A DNA stretch of 64,000 nt from Gaiellasilicea sp963802765 (GCA_963802765.1 CAWDJZ010000016.1:109633-173632); one strand, 5' to 3'; counted from the stretch's first letter, positions 48,353 to 57,416 are shown. Notes: generated by a model from the sequence alone, not told the origin. Made by a program: numbers and translations.

Positions 48353-49506
48353 TGCTCGGCCTGGTTGCGCTTGCTACCGCGGCGACGGCAGTCGTCCTCG
48401 TTCTGACAAACGACGGGGCGGAGACGCCGGTCCGTGCCGTCGACGTGGCGCCCTGTCGTGGCCTCCTCGCGGAGGCGTCGCGCGACTGCTACCTGCGTGC
48501 GCTGCAGGCAGTCGTCGCCGGCCGCGACGACCCGCGGCCGGCAGTGCGGGCGATCGAGGGCGCCGCCAGGCGCGAGGGCGGCTTCTTCCTGGAGAGCTGC
48601 CACGGCCTCATGCACACCGTCGGGCGGACGTACGCGCGGGAGGCCGGAGTGACGCTTGCGAGCATGAAGGACTACCTGCCGCGGAGCAACGATCCCGGGT
48701 GCAGCGCCGGGTTCGCTCACGGGCTGGTGACGGGCGTCGCGCCCTCGCTCGACCCGCGACGGCCCGAGGAGGCCGCGGCCGTCTGCACAGACGCGGGGAC
48801 GCGGTACCAGCGCTACAGCTGCATCCATGGACTCGGCCATGCCTTCATGCGGATCCACGGTGACCGGCTCGAGCCGGGACTGGATCTCTGCCGCGCGCTC
48901 GGGCCGCGGGTTGCGCCCGATTGCGCCCAGGGCGCCTACCACGACTACTGGTTCGCCGCGCTCGGCGTGGACGACGCCACCTTGCCGGGCGCGGCGCCGA
49001 CCGACCCTCGCCGGCTGTGCGCCGCCCAGCCCCCGGAGTTCGTGCGGCCGTGCTGGTATCGCGCCTTCGTCGACAACCGTCCCGCCGGGATCGTCGTCGA
49101 CTCCCCGGAGCACTTCGAGGTGCTCTGCGAGGGGCTCGACGGCCTCCAGCGCGAAGGGTGCATCACCGCGGTGTCGGTGATCGGGCCGCCCGACCCGGCG
49201 GAGCAGCTGGAGCTGTGCGCGGCGCTCGCCGACGCGGCGGACGCTTCAAGCTGCATCCGCGGCACGAAGACACAGAACCTGCTCGGCGCCTCCACGACGG
49301 CGTTCGTCCGGCTCATCGAGCGGTGCGAGCAGTTCGCCGGTGAGCCACGCACCGCGTGCTATCGCTGGCTCGGGAAGACCGTCGCCGTGCTCACGAACGG
49401 CCGCTTCGAGCGCGACGGATGCCTTCGGCTGGCGACCGAAGAGGCGCGTCGCGAGTGCGTCGCCGGTGCGCGCAGCATGGAGGACGCGCTCGTCACCTTC
49501 AGCTGA
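48314..49506 (+). CDS. Cys-pair repeat protein, membrane-anchored
   Basis: A TTG start at 48314 with an AAGGAAGGGG site, then a short frame change near 48340, gives a membrane helix (LLLLLGLVALATAATAVVLV). GTG 48445 is a shorter alternative. The rest (~355 residues) is a repeat protein with eight C-x10-11-C modules: CRGLLAEASRDC, CTDAGTRYQRYSC, CRALGPRVAPDC, CAAQPPEFVRPC, CEGLDGLQREGC, CAALADAADASSC, CEQFAGEPRTAC and CLRLATEEARREC. After several modules come C-x-x-G-x-x-H motifs (SCHGLMH, CIHGLGH, CAQGAYH). Probably an extracellular disulfide-braced helical solenoid. Family unknown. Confidence 0.6.
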
Positions 49507-49617
49507 GGCGCGGCTTGACATCGCCGCGCAGCGGTAGAAGCATTGCCCCGACGTGGCGCGTGCCCTCGCGGGGCTCCTGTGGAACGTGCCGGACGCCCGA
49601 TTCCCGAGGAGGACGAG

Positions 49618-50451
49618 ATGGCGACAGCACCCAAGCCCGCGCCCCCAGCGAAGCCGAAACCGAAGCGGGCGCGCCGGCAGCCGAAGCGGATCCTCAACTG
49701 CGTCCCGTCGCTCGAGACCGAGGACGACTGGCGGGTCGACACTGCCGAGGACGCCGGCGTGCTCGCCGCGGCGCCGAGGGTTCCGCCCCGGAAAGACCTG
49801 CGCCAGTTGTGGTGGCGGATCGGAGACCAGGGCAGCACCGGCTCGTGCGTGGGCTGGGCCGCGGCGGACGGCGTCCTCCGCTGGCACTTCGTCAAGGCCG
49901 GCCGAATCGCGACGAGCGAGCAGCTCTCACCCCGGTTCCAGTGGCTCGCGGCGAAGGAGACGGACACGTTCAACACGCGTCCGACGACGTTCGTCGAGGC
50001 GGAGGGAACGAGCTTGAAGGCGGCACTCGACATCTCGCGCAAGTTCGGCGCCGTCAAGGACGCCGTCCTCCCGTTCGCGACCGGGCAGTTGTACAACGGC
50101 AACGCACAGACGTTCTACGCGGTCGCGGCGCAGCTGAAGATCAGCATGTACTTCAATCTCGGCCGCGACCTCGACAACTGGCGGACGTGGCTCGCGACGA
50201 AGGGGCCGATCCTGACGCGCCTGAACGTCGACTCGACTTGGGGGAACGCAACGGCGAACAAGGGCAGGCTCGAGCTCTACAAGCCAAAGACGGCCAAGGG
50301 CGGGCACGCTGTGACCATGGTCGGCTACACGCCGGAGACCTTCATTGTCCGGAACAGCTGGGGGACGGGCTGGGGCGACCGCGGGTTTGCGCACGCCTCG
50401 CTCGCGTACGCGCAATCCGCCTTCACGGAGGCGTACGGGGTCGAAGTCTGA
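49618..50451 (+). CDS. papain-like (C1) cysteine peptidase
   Basis: A 277-residue protein. DQGSTGSCVGWAAADG holds catalytic Cys77, KGGHAVTMVGYTPETFIV His230, and VRNSWGTGWGDRGFAHASLA Asn246. No signal peptide; the N-terminus is Pro/Lys/Ala-rich (ATAPKPAPPAKPKPKRARRQ), so it may be cytoplasmic or exported without a Sec signal. GAGGAGG lies 8 nt before ATG 49618. A bidirectional terminator follows the stop. Confidence 0.85.
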   Translation: MATAPKPAPPAKPKPKRARRQPKRILNCVPSLETEDDWRVDTAEDAGVLAAAPRVPPRKDLRQLWWRIGDQGSTGSCVGWAAADGVLRWHFVKAGRIATSEQLSPRFQWLAAKETDTFNTRPTTFVEAEGTSLKAALDISRKFGAVKDAVLPFATGQLYNGNAQTFYAVAAQLKISMYFNLGRDLDNWRTWLATKGPILTRLNVDSTWGNATANKGRLELYKPKTAKGGHAVTMVGYTPETFIVRNSWGTGWGDRGFAHASLAYAQSAFTEAYGVEV

Positions 50452-50455
50452 GTGG

Positions 50456-50492
50456 GCGAGGGGCGCGGCGCGGTGAGCGCCGCGCCCCTCGC
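50456..50492. terminator. bidirectional hairpin terminator
   Basis: A perfect 16-bp stem (50456-50471 with 50477-50492, loop ggtga) between convergent genes; it can terminate both. Confidence 0.6.
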
Positions 50493-50500
50493 CGCGTGAG

Positions 50501-51412
50501 CTAGCGCCGAACCTGGACGACGCTGTACGTCGTGTCGGGCGTGGGCGGCGTGCCGAAGCGCGCATTGACCGCGTACAGCCACTTGCCGAACCGGGCAATG
50601 GTCGTCGGCACCTGGAAGTCGGTGTCCGTGATCTCACGCATGAGCTGGCCGCTCGTGAGGTCGTTCGACAGCCTGAGCACGGCGATCTTGTTGAGCTGAT
50701 TCTGGACCACGTACAGCGTGCGGCCGTGCAGGAGGATTCCGTCACCGTTCGTCAGGATCGTCCCGCCGAGATCGACGAGCGTCGTCGCTCCCGTGCTCGG
50801 GTCGATCCGGAAGAGCCTCCCGGTCACGCTCTGGACGGCGAGCAGCCATCTGCCGCTCGGCGTCGCGTCGATCCCGTTCAGGTTGAACTGGCCTGCGACG
50901 TGCTGGTAGTCGCCGCTGAGCGGGATCGTGGTCGCGGCGCCCGGGCTCCCCGTCGCGGACAACTCGATCTTGTAGAGGAGCGCCTTCTGCGAGTCCGTGA
51001 AGTAGGCCGCCTTCTTCGTCACGACGACGTCGTTGATGAACGTCGGTGCGGTCGCCAGCGCGTACTCACGTACGAGGGAGCGGCTGGCCACGTCGTAGAC
51101 GTACACCTTGCCGTTCCCGGCGCCTGAGACCCAAAGCAGACCTCGGTGGTACTCGAGGCCGGTTGCCCTGCGACCGGTCGGCCCGGGGATGCCTGCGATG
51201 ATGGTCTCGCCCTTACCGGTGCGAAGGTCGCCCGAGTAGATGGCGCCCGTCGGGATCGAGCCGACATAGAACGTGCTGCCGGTGCCGACTGCGATCCCCT
51301 CCGGCTGGAACGCGTTCGGGAGCGCGATCGTCGCCGGGAAGGTGCCCTTCGCAAGAGCGCCTGGTACCGCCAGGACGGCGACAGCTGTCAGCAGCAGGAT
51401 CAGTCGACGCAT
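50501..51412 (-). CDS. secreted SMP-30/NHL-like beta-propeller protein
   Basis: A 303-residue protein with signal peptide (MRRLILLLTAVAVLAVPGALA). Repeated blades: QPEGIAVGTGSTFYVGSIPT, GLEYHRGLLWVSGAGNGKVY, INDVVVTKKAAYFTDSQKAL and NGDGILLHGRTLYVVQNQLN. No metal-ligand set of SMP-30 lactonases is evident. Standalone gene facing a convergent neighbour. Function unknown. Confidence 0.75.
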   Translation of the reverse strand: MRRLILLLTAVAVLAVPGALAKGTFPATIALPNAFQPEGIAVGTGSTFYVGSIPTGAIYSGDLRTGKGETIIAGIPGPTGRRATGLEYHRGLLWVSGAGNGKVYVYDVASRSLVREYALATAPTFINDVVVTKKAAYFTDSQKALLYKIELSATGSPGAATTIPLSGDYQHVAGQFNLNGIDATPSGRWLLAVQSVTGRLFRIDPSTGATTLVDLGGTILTNGDGILLHGRTLYVVQNQLNKIAVLRLSNDLTSGQLMREITDTDFQVPTTIARFGKWLYAVNARFGTPPTPDTTYSVVQVRR

Positions 51413-51496
51413 TCGTGGTTCCCCCTGTGATCGGTGTATGAGGTCCTACTGCTACCCGGGAAGCTCGGTTTTCGATCAGGCCGCCGATCTTCTCGT

Positions 51497-51502
51497 TACT
51501 AT
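51497..51502 (+). promoter_or_regulatory. -10 box of a leaderless transcript
   Basis: TACTAT ends 6 nt before GTG 51509. Confidence 0.45.
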
Positions 51503-51508
51503 CGTCAC

Positions 51509-52304
51509 GTGGTCGAGGTCGAATGGACGGAGTTTCTCGAGGGCGAGCCGTCGTCGGGGCACGCCGTGCTCGTTTACCGGGACGCGGGTGAGCTGGCCGC
51601 AGCCGTGGCGGCGTTCGCCAGCGCCGGCCTCGACGCGGGAGAGCCGACCATTGTCATCGCGACCCAGGCGCACTGGGCCCGCGTCGAGGAAGCGCTCGCG
51701 GTCCTGGGCTGGAACGATGAACGGATCCTGCAGAGCGACCTCCTGTTGTACTCGGACGCGGAGGTGACCCTCACTGAACTGCTCGAGGACGGTCGCCCCA
51801 CCGCGCGTCGCTTCGAGCAGGCGATCGTGACCATGCTCGACGAGCTCGACGGGCGCTTCCCCGGCCGTCGGCTCCGCATCTTCGGCGAGATGGTCGATCT
51901 CCTCACTCGGCTGGGAGCACCCGAGGAAGCGCAGGTGCTCGAGGGGCTCTGGAACGAGGCGGCCGACCGGAGAAGCATGTTGCTGCTCTGCGGCTACCAG
52001 CTCGACGTGTTCGACCGTGAGACGCAAGTTGGCGCTCCTGCCGGGCATCTGCAGGACGCACTCGCACGTGCGCCCCGCCGCCGACCTGGAGCGCATGCAG
52101 CGGGCCGTCGACGCTGCCATCGACGAGGAGCTCGGAGACCGGGCGGGACAGCTGTACGCGATGGTCGGCGATCAGATCCGGCAGCGGCGCGTCCCCGCCG
52201 CGCAGCTCGCCTTGATGTGGGTCAGCGCGAACATGCCGATGGTCGCCGAGCGGATCCTCGCCTCCGCACGCCTGCACTACGTGCGCGAGCGCTACTCCGC
52301 CTGA
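51509..52304 (+). CDS. MEDS-domain sensory protein, frameshifted
   Basis: The first frame (VVEVEWTEFLEGEPSSGHAV) runs through a MEDS (DcmR-type sensory) domain: HAVLVYRDAGELAAAVAAFA, GEPTIVIATQAHWARVEEAL, LRIFGEMVDLLTRLGAPEEA and SMLLLCGYQLDVFDRE. The frame shifts near 52030; the second part (SHVRPAADLERMQRAVDAAI, DEELGDRAGQLYAMVGDQIR) completes a helical tail to 52304. MEDS domains often sit in front of histidine kinases or regulators; no kinase domain is present here. The start follows a TACTAT box directly. Confidence 0.7.
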
Positions 52305-52458
52305 TCGAAGAGCGCCAGGCCCGCGGGCTGGGCGGCGTCACGCGTGCTCGTCCGCGCTGATCCAAGGCGGTTCGACAAAACCGCCTCGCGTCGCCGTCCG
52401 TACATCTAGGTGGCCCTCTGTATCCGACCACGTCCGTCGACACCGGAGGTGCAATGTC

Positions 52459-53934
52459 GTGACGTCTCACATCCGACACACGCTGGCGGCCGCCATGCTC
52501 GGCGCCGCCATCCTCGCGGCGCTTGCCGCTTCGCAGGGCCAGGCACAGGCTCCGCTCCCGACGCTCGTCGATCCCAACCTGGCGGTGCGCGAAGCCTCAC
52601 CGCACCTGTCGCTCCCGATCGGGATCGCATTCATCGGCAGCTCGGACATGCTCGTGCTCGAGAAGGACTCGGGCAAGGTCCAGCGCGTCACCGGCGGCGC
52701 GCTCGCCGGAACGGTGCTCGACCTCGCCGTCAACTCCGCGTCCGAACGCGGCTTGCTCGGGATCGCGCTGCACCCGCAGTTCGCCGTCAACGGCTTCGTC
52801 TATCTCTACTGGACGGAGAGCTCGACCGGCGCCGACACCGCGGTGCTCGCCGACGTGCCGTTGCTCGGCAACCGCGTCGACCGCTTCCGCTGGAACGGCG
52901 CGACGCTCACGTTCGACCGCAACCTGATCCGCCTTCGCGCGTTCCAGGCGGACGCTGGACAGCCGTTGCGTGGCAACCACAACGGAGGCGTGATCCGCTT
53001 CGGTCCCGACGGCAAGCTCTACATCGTCATCGGCGACAACGGGCGACGCGGCCAGCTTCAGAACCTCGTCAATGGCCCGTTCGGGCCGGGAATCGACGAC
53101 GACCAGTTCGGCGGCCCGGAGCCGGACGACGCGCACCTGACCGGCACCATCCTGCGTCTGAACGACGACGGCTCGGCGCCGACGGACAACCCGTTCTTCG
53201 CGGCCGGGGCCACGATGCCGGGCCAGGTCGGGGCGAACATTCAGAAGGTGTTCGCCTACGGTCTCCGCAACAGCTTCGGGATGGCGTTCGACCCGGTCTC
53301 GGGGACGCTCTGGGAGCAGGAAAACGGGGACGACAGCTTCAGCGAGCTGAACATCGCCGAGCCCGGTTTCAACTCCGGCTGGGTCCAGATCATGGGCCCA
53401 CCCGAGCGGATCGCGCAGTTCAAGGCGATCGAGACCGATCCGACCGCGCCGCAGCCGTTCGCGGCCGGCGGGTACTTCGGCCTCCAGCAGATCCGGTGGT
53501 CGCCGACGAACATCGCGGACACGCCCGCCGAGGGCCTCTCGCGGCTCTTCATGCTGCCGGGCGCCCACTACAGCGCTCCGGAGATGAGCTGGAAGTTCGA
53601 GGTCGCTCCGGGTGGGATCGGCTTCCTCTCGAGCCGCGCGCTCGGCCCGCAGTACCGCGACGACCTGTTCGTGGGCGGTGCGCGCACCTTCCTCGAGGGT
53701 GGGCACCTCTTCCACCTCAACCTGACCGGCAACCGCCGGACGATCGGCGTCGACGATCCTCGGCTCGAGGATCGTGTCGCGGACAACATCAACAAGTGGG
53801 AGCTGACCGAGAGTGAGAGCCTGCTCTTCGGCCGCAACTTCGGCGTCGTGACGGACATCCAGACGGGACCGAACGGCAACCTCTATCTGGTCTCGCTGGA
53901 CAACGGCGTCATCTACGAGATCTTCCGCCCTTAG
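52459..53934 (+). CDS. PQQ-type glucose/sorbosone dehydrogenase (GSDH family), secreted
   Basis: A 491-residue protein with signal peptide (RHTLAAAMLGAAILAALAAS). The six-bladed GSDH propeller shows LPIGIAFIGSSDMLVLEKDS, ERGLLGIALHPQFAVNGFVY, GNHNGGVIRFGPDGKLYIVI (GDN follows), KVFAYGLRNSFGMAFDPVSG and WEQENGDDSFSELNI. Soluble members oxidise aldoses using PQQ. GTG 52459 has GGAGG about 10 nt upstream. A hairpin terminator follows the stop. Confidence 0.8.
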   Translation: MTSHIRHTLAAAMLGAAILAALAASQGQAQAPLPTLVDPNLAVREASPHLSLPIGIAFIGSSDMLVLEKDSGKVQRVTGGALAGTVLDLAVNSASERGLLGIALHPQFAVNGFVYLYWTESSTGADTAVLADVPLLGNRVDRFRWNGATLTFDRNLIRLRAFQADAGQPLRGNHNGGVIRFGPDGKLYIVIGDNGRRGQLQNLVNGPFGPGIDDDQFGGPEPDDAHLTGTILRLNDDGSAPTDNPFFAAGATMPGQVGANIQKVFAYGLRNSFGMAFDPVSGTLWEQENGDDSFSELNIAEPGFNSGWVQIMGPPERIAQFKAIETDPTAPQPFAAGGYFGLQQIRWSPTNIADTPAEGLSRLFMLPGAHYSAPEMSWKFEVAPGGIGFLSSRALGPQYRDDLFVGGARTFLEGGHLFHLNLTGNRRTIGVDDPRLEDRVADNINKWELTESESLLFGRNFGVVTDIQTGPNGNLYLVSLDNGVIYEIFRP

Positions 53935-53943
53935 CATCGCGGT

Positions 53944-53974
53944 CGCGCCCGCCCGGCTCGTCCGGGCGGGCGCG
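53944..53974 (+). terminator. hairpin terminator
   Basis: 13-bp stem (53944-53956 with 53962-53974, cgcgcccgcccgg / ccgggcgggcgcg), loop ctcgt; no T run. Confidence 0.5.
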
Positions 53975-54017
53975 GCTCTGGGCAGGAACAGCCGTCCAAG
54001 GGTCGAACCCTCGACGC

Positions 54018-54230
54018 GTGAACGAGCAGAGTCAGATCGACGACATGCGGGCGGCGGTGCGGGGCGACCGCGAGCGGGCCGAGCAGGCGCGGCAGCGTTC
54101 GCAGGAGAATGTCCGTGCGCTCCTGAACGAGCCGGAGCCCGAGCCGGTGCAGGAGCCCGAGCTCCAGCCGCAGCTCGAGCCCGAGCCCGAGCCGCGCCGG
54201 TCGTTCCTCAGCCGCCTCTTCGGCGGCTGA
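54018..54230 (+). CDS. small EP-rich protein
   Basis: A 70-residue protein (MNEQSQIDDMRAAVRGDRER). A charged helix is followed by Glu-Pro repeats (EPEPEPVQEPELQPQLEPEP), a short RRSFLSRLFGG terminus that looks like an amphipathic membrane or partner-binding helix. GTG start. The first half may be coiled coil. No family recognised; codon use matches the neighbours. Confidence 0.5.
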   Translation: MNEQSQIDDMRAAVRGDRERAEQARQRSQENVRALLNEPEPEPVQEPELQPQLEPEPEPRRSFLSRLFGG

Positions 54231-54238
54231 CGCCGAGC

Positions 54239-54244
54239 TACCCT
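54239..54244 (+). promoter_or_regulatory. -10 box of a leaderless transcript
   Basis: TACCCT ends 6 nt before GTG 54251. Confidence 0.45.
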
Positions 54245-54250
54245 GGCCGT

Positions 54251-54772
54251 GTGAGGCGGCGCGAGCGGGAGCGGATCATGCGCCAGGGGGTCGTGCTCCC
54301 GGAGACGCCCAGGGACCGCAGGAACCTCCAGGGGCTCGCGGAGGACGTCCGCGACAGCCCGCTGACCGGCCGCGCGCTGCCGCTCCGGCTGCGCAACTTT
54401 CGGCCGGATGCGACGAGCTACCTCGCGTCGCTCGGCGGACCACGGCCGTACATGGTGCGGCTGCGGCAGATCGCCGCGCTGACGGCGGAACATGAACAGG
54501 CGCTCGCCGAGGCTTACGAGGCGCGCGAGGGTCCGTCCGCGTGGCGCGCGCTCGCGGAGAGCTGGGACTTCGGCGACGTCAACGACCTGATCGAGCGGCA
54601 CAACCGCTGGTATCCCGTCGAGGCGCGGCTGCCGATGGACCCGCGGACCGGCGACTACGCACTCGTGAACGGCGAGCGCTATTCGAAGGCGCCGCTCGAT
54701 GCGGGCTGGATCCTCCAGCGCTTTCCCGTGGCGGCGAGCGTCAACGCGCACAGGGCGCCCCCGAGCACGTAG
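54251..54772 (+). CDS. conserved hypothetical protein
   Basis: A 173-residue basic-to-neutral soluble protein. The end (RHNRWYPVEARLPMDPRTGD, YALVNGERYSKAPLDAGWIL) is well formed and looks like a domain of unknown function found in Actinobacteria, which often sits near J-domain-like proteins (DnaJ-like C-terminal DUF1992 pattern: REQGVVLPETPRDRRNLQG is similar); this resemblance is from memory only. GTG start, leaderless. Its 3' end overlaps the convergent MFS gene by ~94 bases, so one of the two ends may be wrong. Confidence 0.55.
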   Translation: MRRRERERIMRQGVVLPETPRDRRNLQGLAEDVRDSPLTGRALPLRLRNFRPDATSYLASLGGPRPYMVRLRQIAALTAEHEQALAEAYEAREGPSAWRALAESWDFGDVNDLIERHNRWYPVEARLPMDPRTGDYALVNGERYSKAPLDAGWILQRFPVAASVNAHRAPPST

Positions 54773-55864
54773 GGCAAGGCGTCTCCGGCGGACTCCGCCA
54801 GCCACCCGGCCAGCGTCGGCCCGCTCATGTTCCCGAGCGCCCAGGCCGTGTTCATGATCCCGAAGCCAATCGCCTGAGAGAGGCCGGCCGCCTCGCTTCG
54901 GTCGGAGACGAGCGCCATTCCCGGCGTGTAGAACGCGCCGAACGTGATCGCGGCGAGCACGGCGAGCAGCGAGACCGCGTAGGCATCGCGTGCGACCGCG
55001 AAGGCGAGCGCGACGGCGATCGACGCCGCCAGCGCGACCCGGATCGGGAGGAGGCGCCCGCGCCGGTCGGAGAAGCGGCCGAGGATCGGATTGACCGCCA
55101 CTTCGATGAGCCCGGCGGCGAGGAACACGGCTCCGATCGCGAGCGGCGTGAAGCCGCCGTCGTCGAGCCTGAGCGGCACGAGCACGACGAGCATCCCGAA
55201 GAGGAGGGCGGGGAGGGTATTCAGCCAGAGGCCGCCGATGAAGCTGCGGTCGGAGAACGCGCGTCCGACGGCGCGCGGCGCCTGCTCTTCCGGCTGCACA
55301 GGCGGCCTCGACGCCGCCCACACGGTGAGCGCGACGGCAACCGCCCCGACGGTCGCGAAGGAGGCACGGACGCTGACGGCCTCGGCCACCGCGCCGAACA
55401 TGGGCCCGAGGATGGCGCCGAAGACTGCGGCGCCGAAGGCCGTGCCGATCAGCTCGCCACGCCGCGCGCGGGGCGTCGCCACGGTCAACCACGCGAGAGC
55501 GCCGGCCCACGTGACCGTGCTCGAGAAGCCCTGGACGAAGCGGGCGCCGCCGAGCGCCCACGGCCCCTCGGCGGCAGCGAAGGCGAAGCTCGCCAGGCGA
55601 GAGGAGCGCGAGGCCGGTGACGACGGCGAGCTTCGGCCCGTAGCGGGCGGCTGCGAGCCCGCCCGGGATCCCGCCCAGCAGCGCGCCTGCCCCGAACGCG
55701 CCCACCAGAAGCCCTGCTCCCGCCTTCGAGAGCCCGAACTCGTCCGCATACCCGGGCACGAGCGGCGCGAGCGCCCCGAACAGCATCGCGTCGATGAACA
55801 CGACCGTCGAGACGAAGACCACCAACCGGCGCACCGAGAGAACGTACCCACGGGGCTCCGTCAT
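54679..55864 (-). CDS. MFS transporter, frameshifted
   Basis: Starts at ATG 55864 (MTEPRGYVLSVRRLVVFVST). Helices 1-3 are in the first frame (VVFIDAMLFGALAPLVPGYA, LLVGAFGAGALLGGIPGGLA). Near 55597 the frame changes and the remaining helices follow in the second frame (LASFAFAAAEGPWALGGARF ... NPILGRFSDRRGRLLPIRVA, the MFS loop motif, ... GFGIMNTAWALGNMSGPTLA). About 395 residues when joined. Drug/sugar exporter type (MFS_1); substrate unknown. Confidence 0.75.
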
Positions 55865-55874
55865 TCGCGCCTTT

Positions 55875-56190
55875 GCGGCGGCGACAGCCGACGCCTTCAG
55901 GGATCTCGCGCGGAGACGGGATCCGCTTCTGCGGATCCCGTTCCTTGCGCCAATAAATTCAGCGAGCCGGGTGCGCTTTCGTCCACCATCCCGACGAACC
56001 TTCGGCTTCCGCCTACGGCCTACCGGGGTGGGATCGACCTACTCGCGTCCCGTGCTCGCTGCAACGGGGAATCTAGGGCCGGCTCGAGCCCCCGTCAATG
56101 ACTCGAAAAAAGGAGAATGCGCAATTTGCGGACTTTTCCTTTTGAGGCGGGCCAAATTGCCTTCCGCGCCCTTTGGTCTATAGCCAAGTG
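55875..56190 (+). repeat. non-coding tandem repeat, copy 1
   Basis: Together with copy 2 this fills the gene-free stretch 55865-56620. Shared blocks in the same order: gacgccttcagg (55890), gcgccaataaattcagcgag (55947, 24 nt identical), cgtgctcgctgcaa (56051), gcaatttgcggactttt (56121). It holds an extra hairpin (55916-55926 with 55931-55941, loop ttct). No plausible ORF. Confidence 0.65.
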
Positions 56191-56208
56191 GCTGACGACT
56201 GAGCCCGC

Positions 56209-56480
56209 GGCCGCGAAGCGGACGCCTTCAGGTGAGGATCTTCGCGCCTGCGCCAATAAATTCAGCGAGCCGGTGGCGGTTTCGTCCGCTCCCCCGACTG
56301 ACGTATCGGCTTCCGCCTGCCCGTCTTCCGGTGGAGCCTCGACCTAATCCCGCTCCGTGCTCGCTGCAAGGGGGAAGCTACGGGCGGGCTCGACGGGCGT
56401 CAAGAGCTCCACCGAGCGCCTTTCCGCAAATTGCGACTTTTTCTTTGTGAGGCAGCCTGTTTTGCCGATCGTCTCGAACG
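56209..56480 (+). repeat. non-coding tandem repeat, copy 2
   Basis: Matching blocks at 56221, 56250, 56356 and 56426, a constant offset of 303-305 nt after the hairpin that copy 1 carries extra. Overall similarity is partial (roughly three quarters by eye). Confidence 0.65.
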
Positions 56481-56620
56481 CTCTGGATGCCTGAAAGAGG
56501 ATGTCGGCGGCCCGAGACTGGACGAAGAGACAGGGCCGGCGCGAAGCAGGAATCTATGCTCAGGCTCGTTCGCGCGCAACACGAACTTTTCGCAAAGAGC
56601 GACATTCCGGAAGGGGACCG

Positions 56621-57382
56621 ATGGAGAGACTGGCGGGCAAGCACGTCGTTGTCACCGGCGGCGGCAAGGGGATCGGGAAGGCGATCGCGGAGCGGCTCGC
56701 CGCCGAGGGAGCGACGCTGAGCCTGCTGGGCCTCGACGCCGAGGAGCTCCACGAGGTCGCGGCCGCGCTCGGCGCCGGCGCGGCGGAGCTCGACATCCGC
56801 GACCGTGACGCCGTCGACGCGGGATTCGCCGCGGCGGCGGCGGAGCGCGGTCCGATCCACTCCCTCGTCGCGAACAGCGGGCTCGGAGGGCCGAACGAGG
56901 ATGGGCCGGACGACCGCTTCGACGACCTCGTCGCCACGAATCTCGCCGGCACGTACTACTGCGTTCGCGCCGCGGTCCGGAACCTGGCGCCCGGCCCGGA
57001 CCGGCGCAACGTCGTCGTCATCGCCTCGATTCTGGCGCGGATCGCCGTGCCGGGGTACACGGGGTACTCCGCCTCGAAGGCGGGGCTGCTCGGCCTCGTG
57101 CGCTCGTTCGCGGCCGAGCTTGCGGGGGAGAACGTCCAGGTGAACGCGATCTGCCCGGGGTGGGTGGACACCGACATGACCGCACAGGGGCTGGACGAGC
57201 TCGCCGAGGCGATCGGCGGCACGCGCGAGGACGCCCTTCGCGAGGCGATGCGCGACGTCCCACTCGGGCGGATGGGTCAGCCTGAGGAGATCGCCGGCAC
57301 AGTCGCCTGGCTGCTCTCGGACGACGCGCGCGGCGTGACCGGCCAGGCGATCGACCAGAACGGCGGCGCCTGGGTGGGTTGA
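56621..57382 (+). CDS. short-chain dehydrogenase/reductase
   Basis: A 253-residue classical SDR. TGGGKGIGKAIAERLAAEGA is the cofactor motif, VANSGLGG the NAG-like strand, and GYTGYSASKAGLLGLVRSFA the Tyr-x-x-x-Lys active site. The end (AIDQNGGAWVG) is standard. ATG 56621 has AAGGGG 6 nt upstream. The hairpin at 57381-57408 terminates it. Substrate unknown; 3-oxoacyl reductase-like. Confidence 0.85.
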   Translation: MERLAGKHVVVTGGGKGIGKAIAERLAAEGATLSLLGLDAEELHEVAAALGAGAAELDIRDRDAVDAGFAAAAAERGPIHSLVANSGLGGPNEDGPDDRFDDLVATNLAGTYYCVRAAVRNLAPGPDRRNVVVIASILARIAVPGYTGYSASKAGLLGLVRSFAAELAGENVQVNAICPGWVDTDMTAQGLDELAEAIGGTREDALREAMRDVPLGRMGQPEEIAGTVAWLLSDDARGVTGQAIDQNGGAWVG

Positions 57383-57408
57383 GGGGGCGCCGCGAGGGAC
57401 GCCCCCTC
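57381..57408. terminator. bidirectional hairpin terminator
   Basis: gagggggcg (57381-57389) pairs with cgccccctc (57400-57408) between convergent genes. Confidence 0.5.
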
Positions 57409-57416
57409 GAGCAGTC

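Noticed and set aside
52410..53816. 468-codon ORF overlapping the GSDH gene in another frame
   Set aside because: Arg/Gly-rich, no family, and the GSDH frame from 52459 has a signal peptide and all propeller motifs.
55794..56183. Protein-coding gene in the repeat region
   Set aside because: The frame (MNTTVETKTTNRRTERTYPR...) begins inside the antisense of the MFS gene and runs into the tandem repeat; no ribosome binding site and no second copy of the same frame in repeat copy 2.
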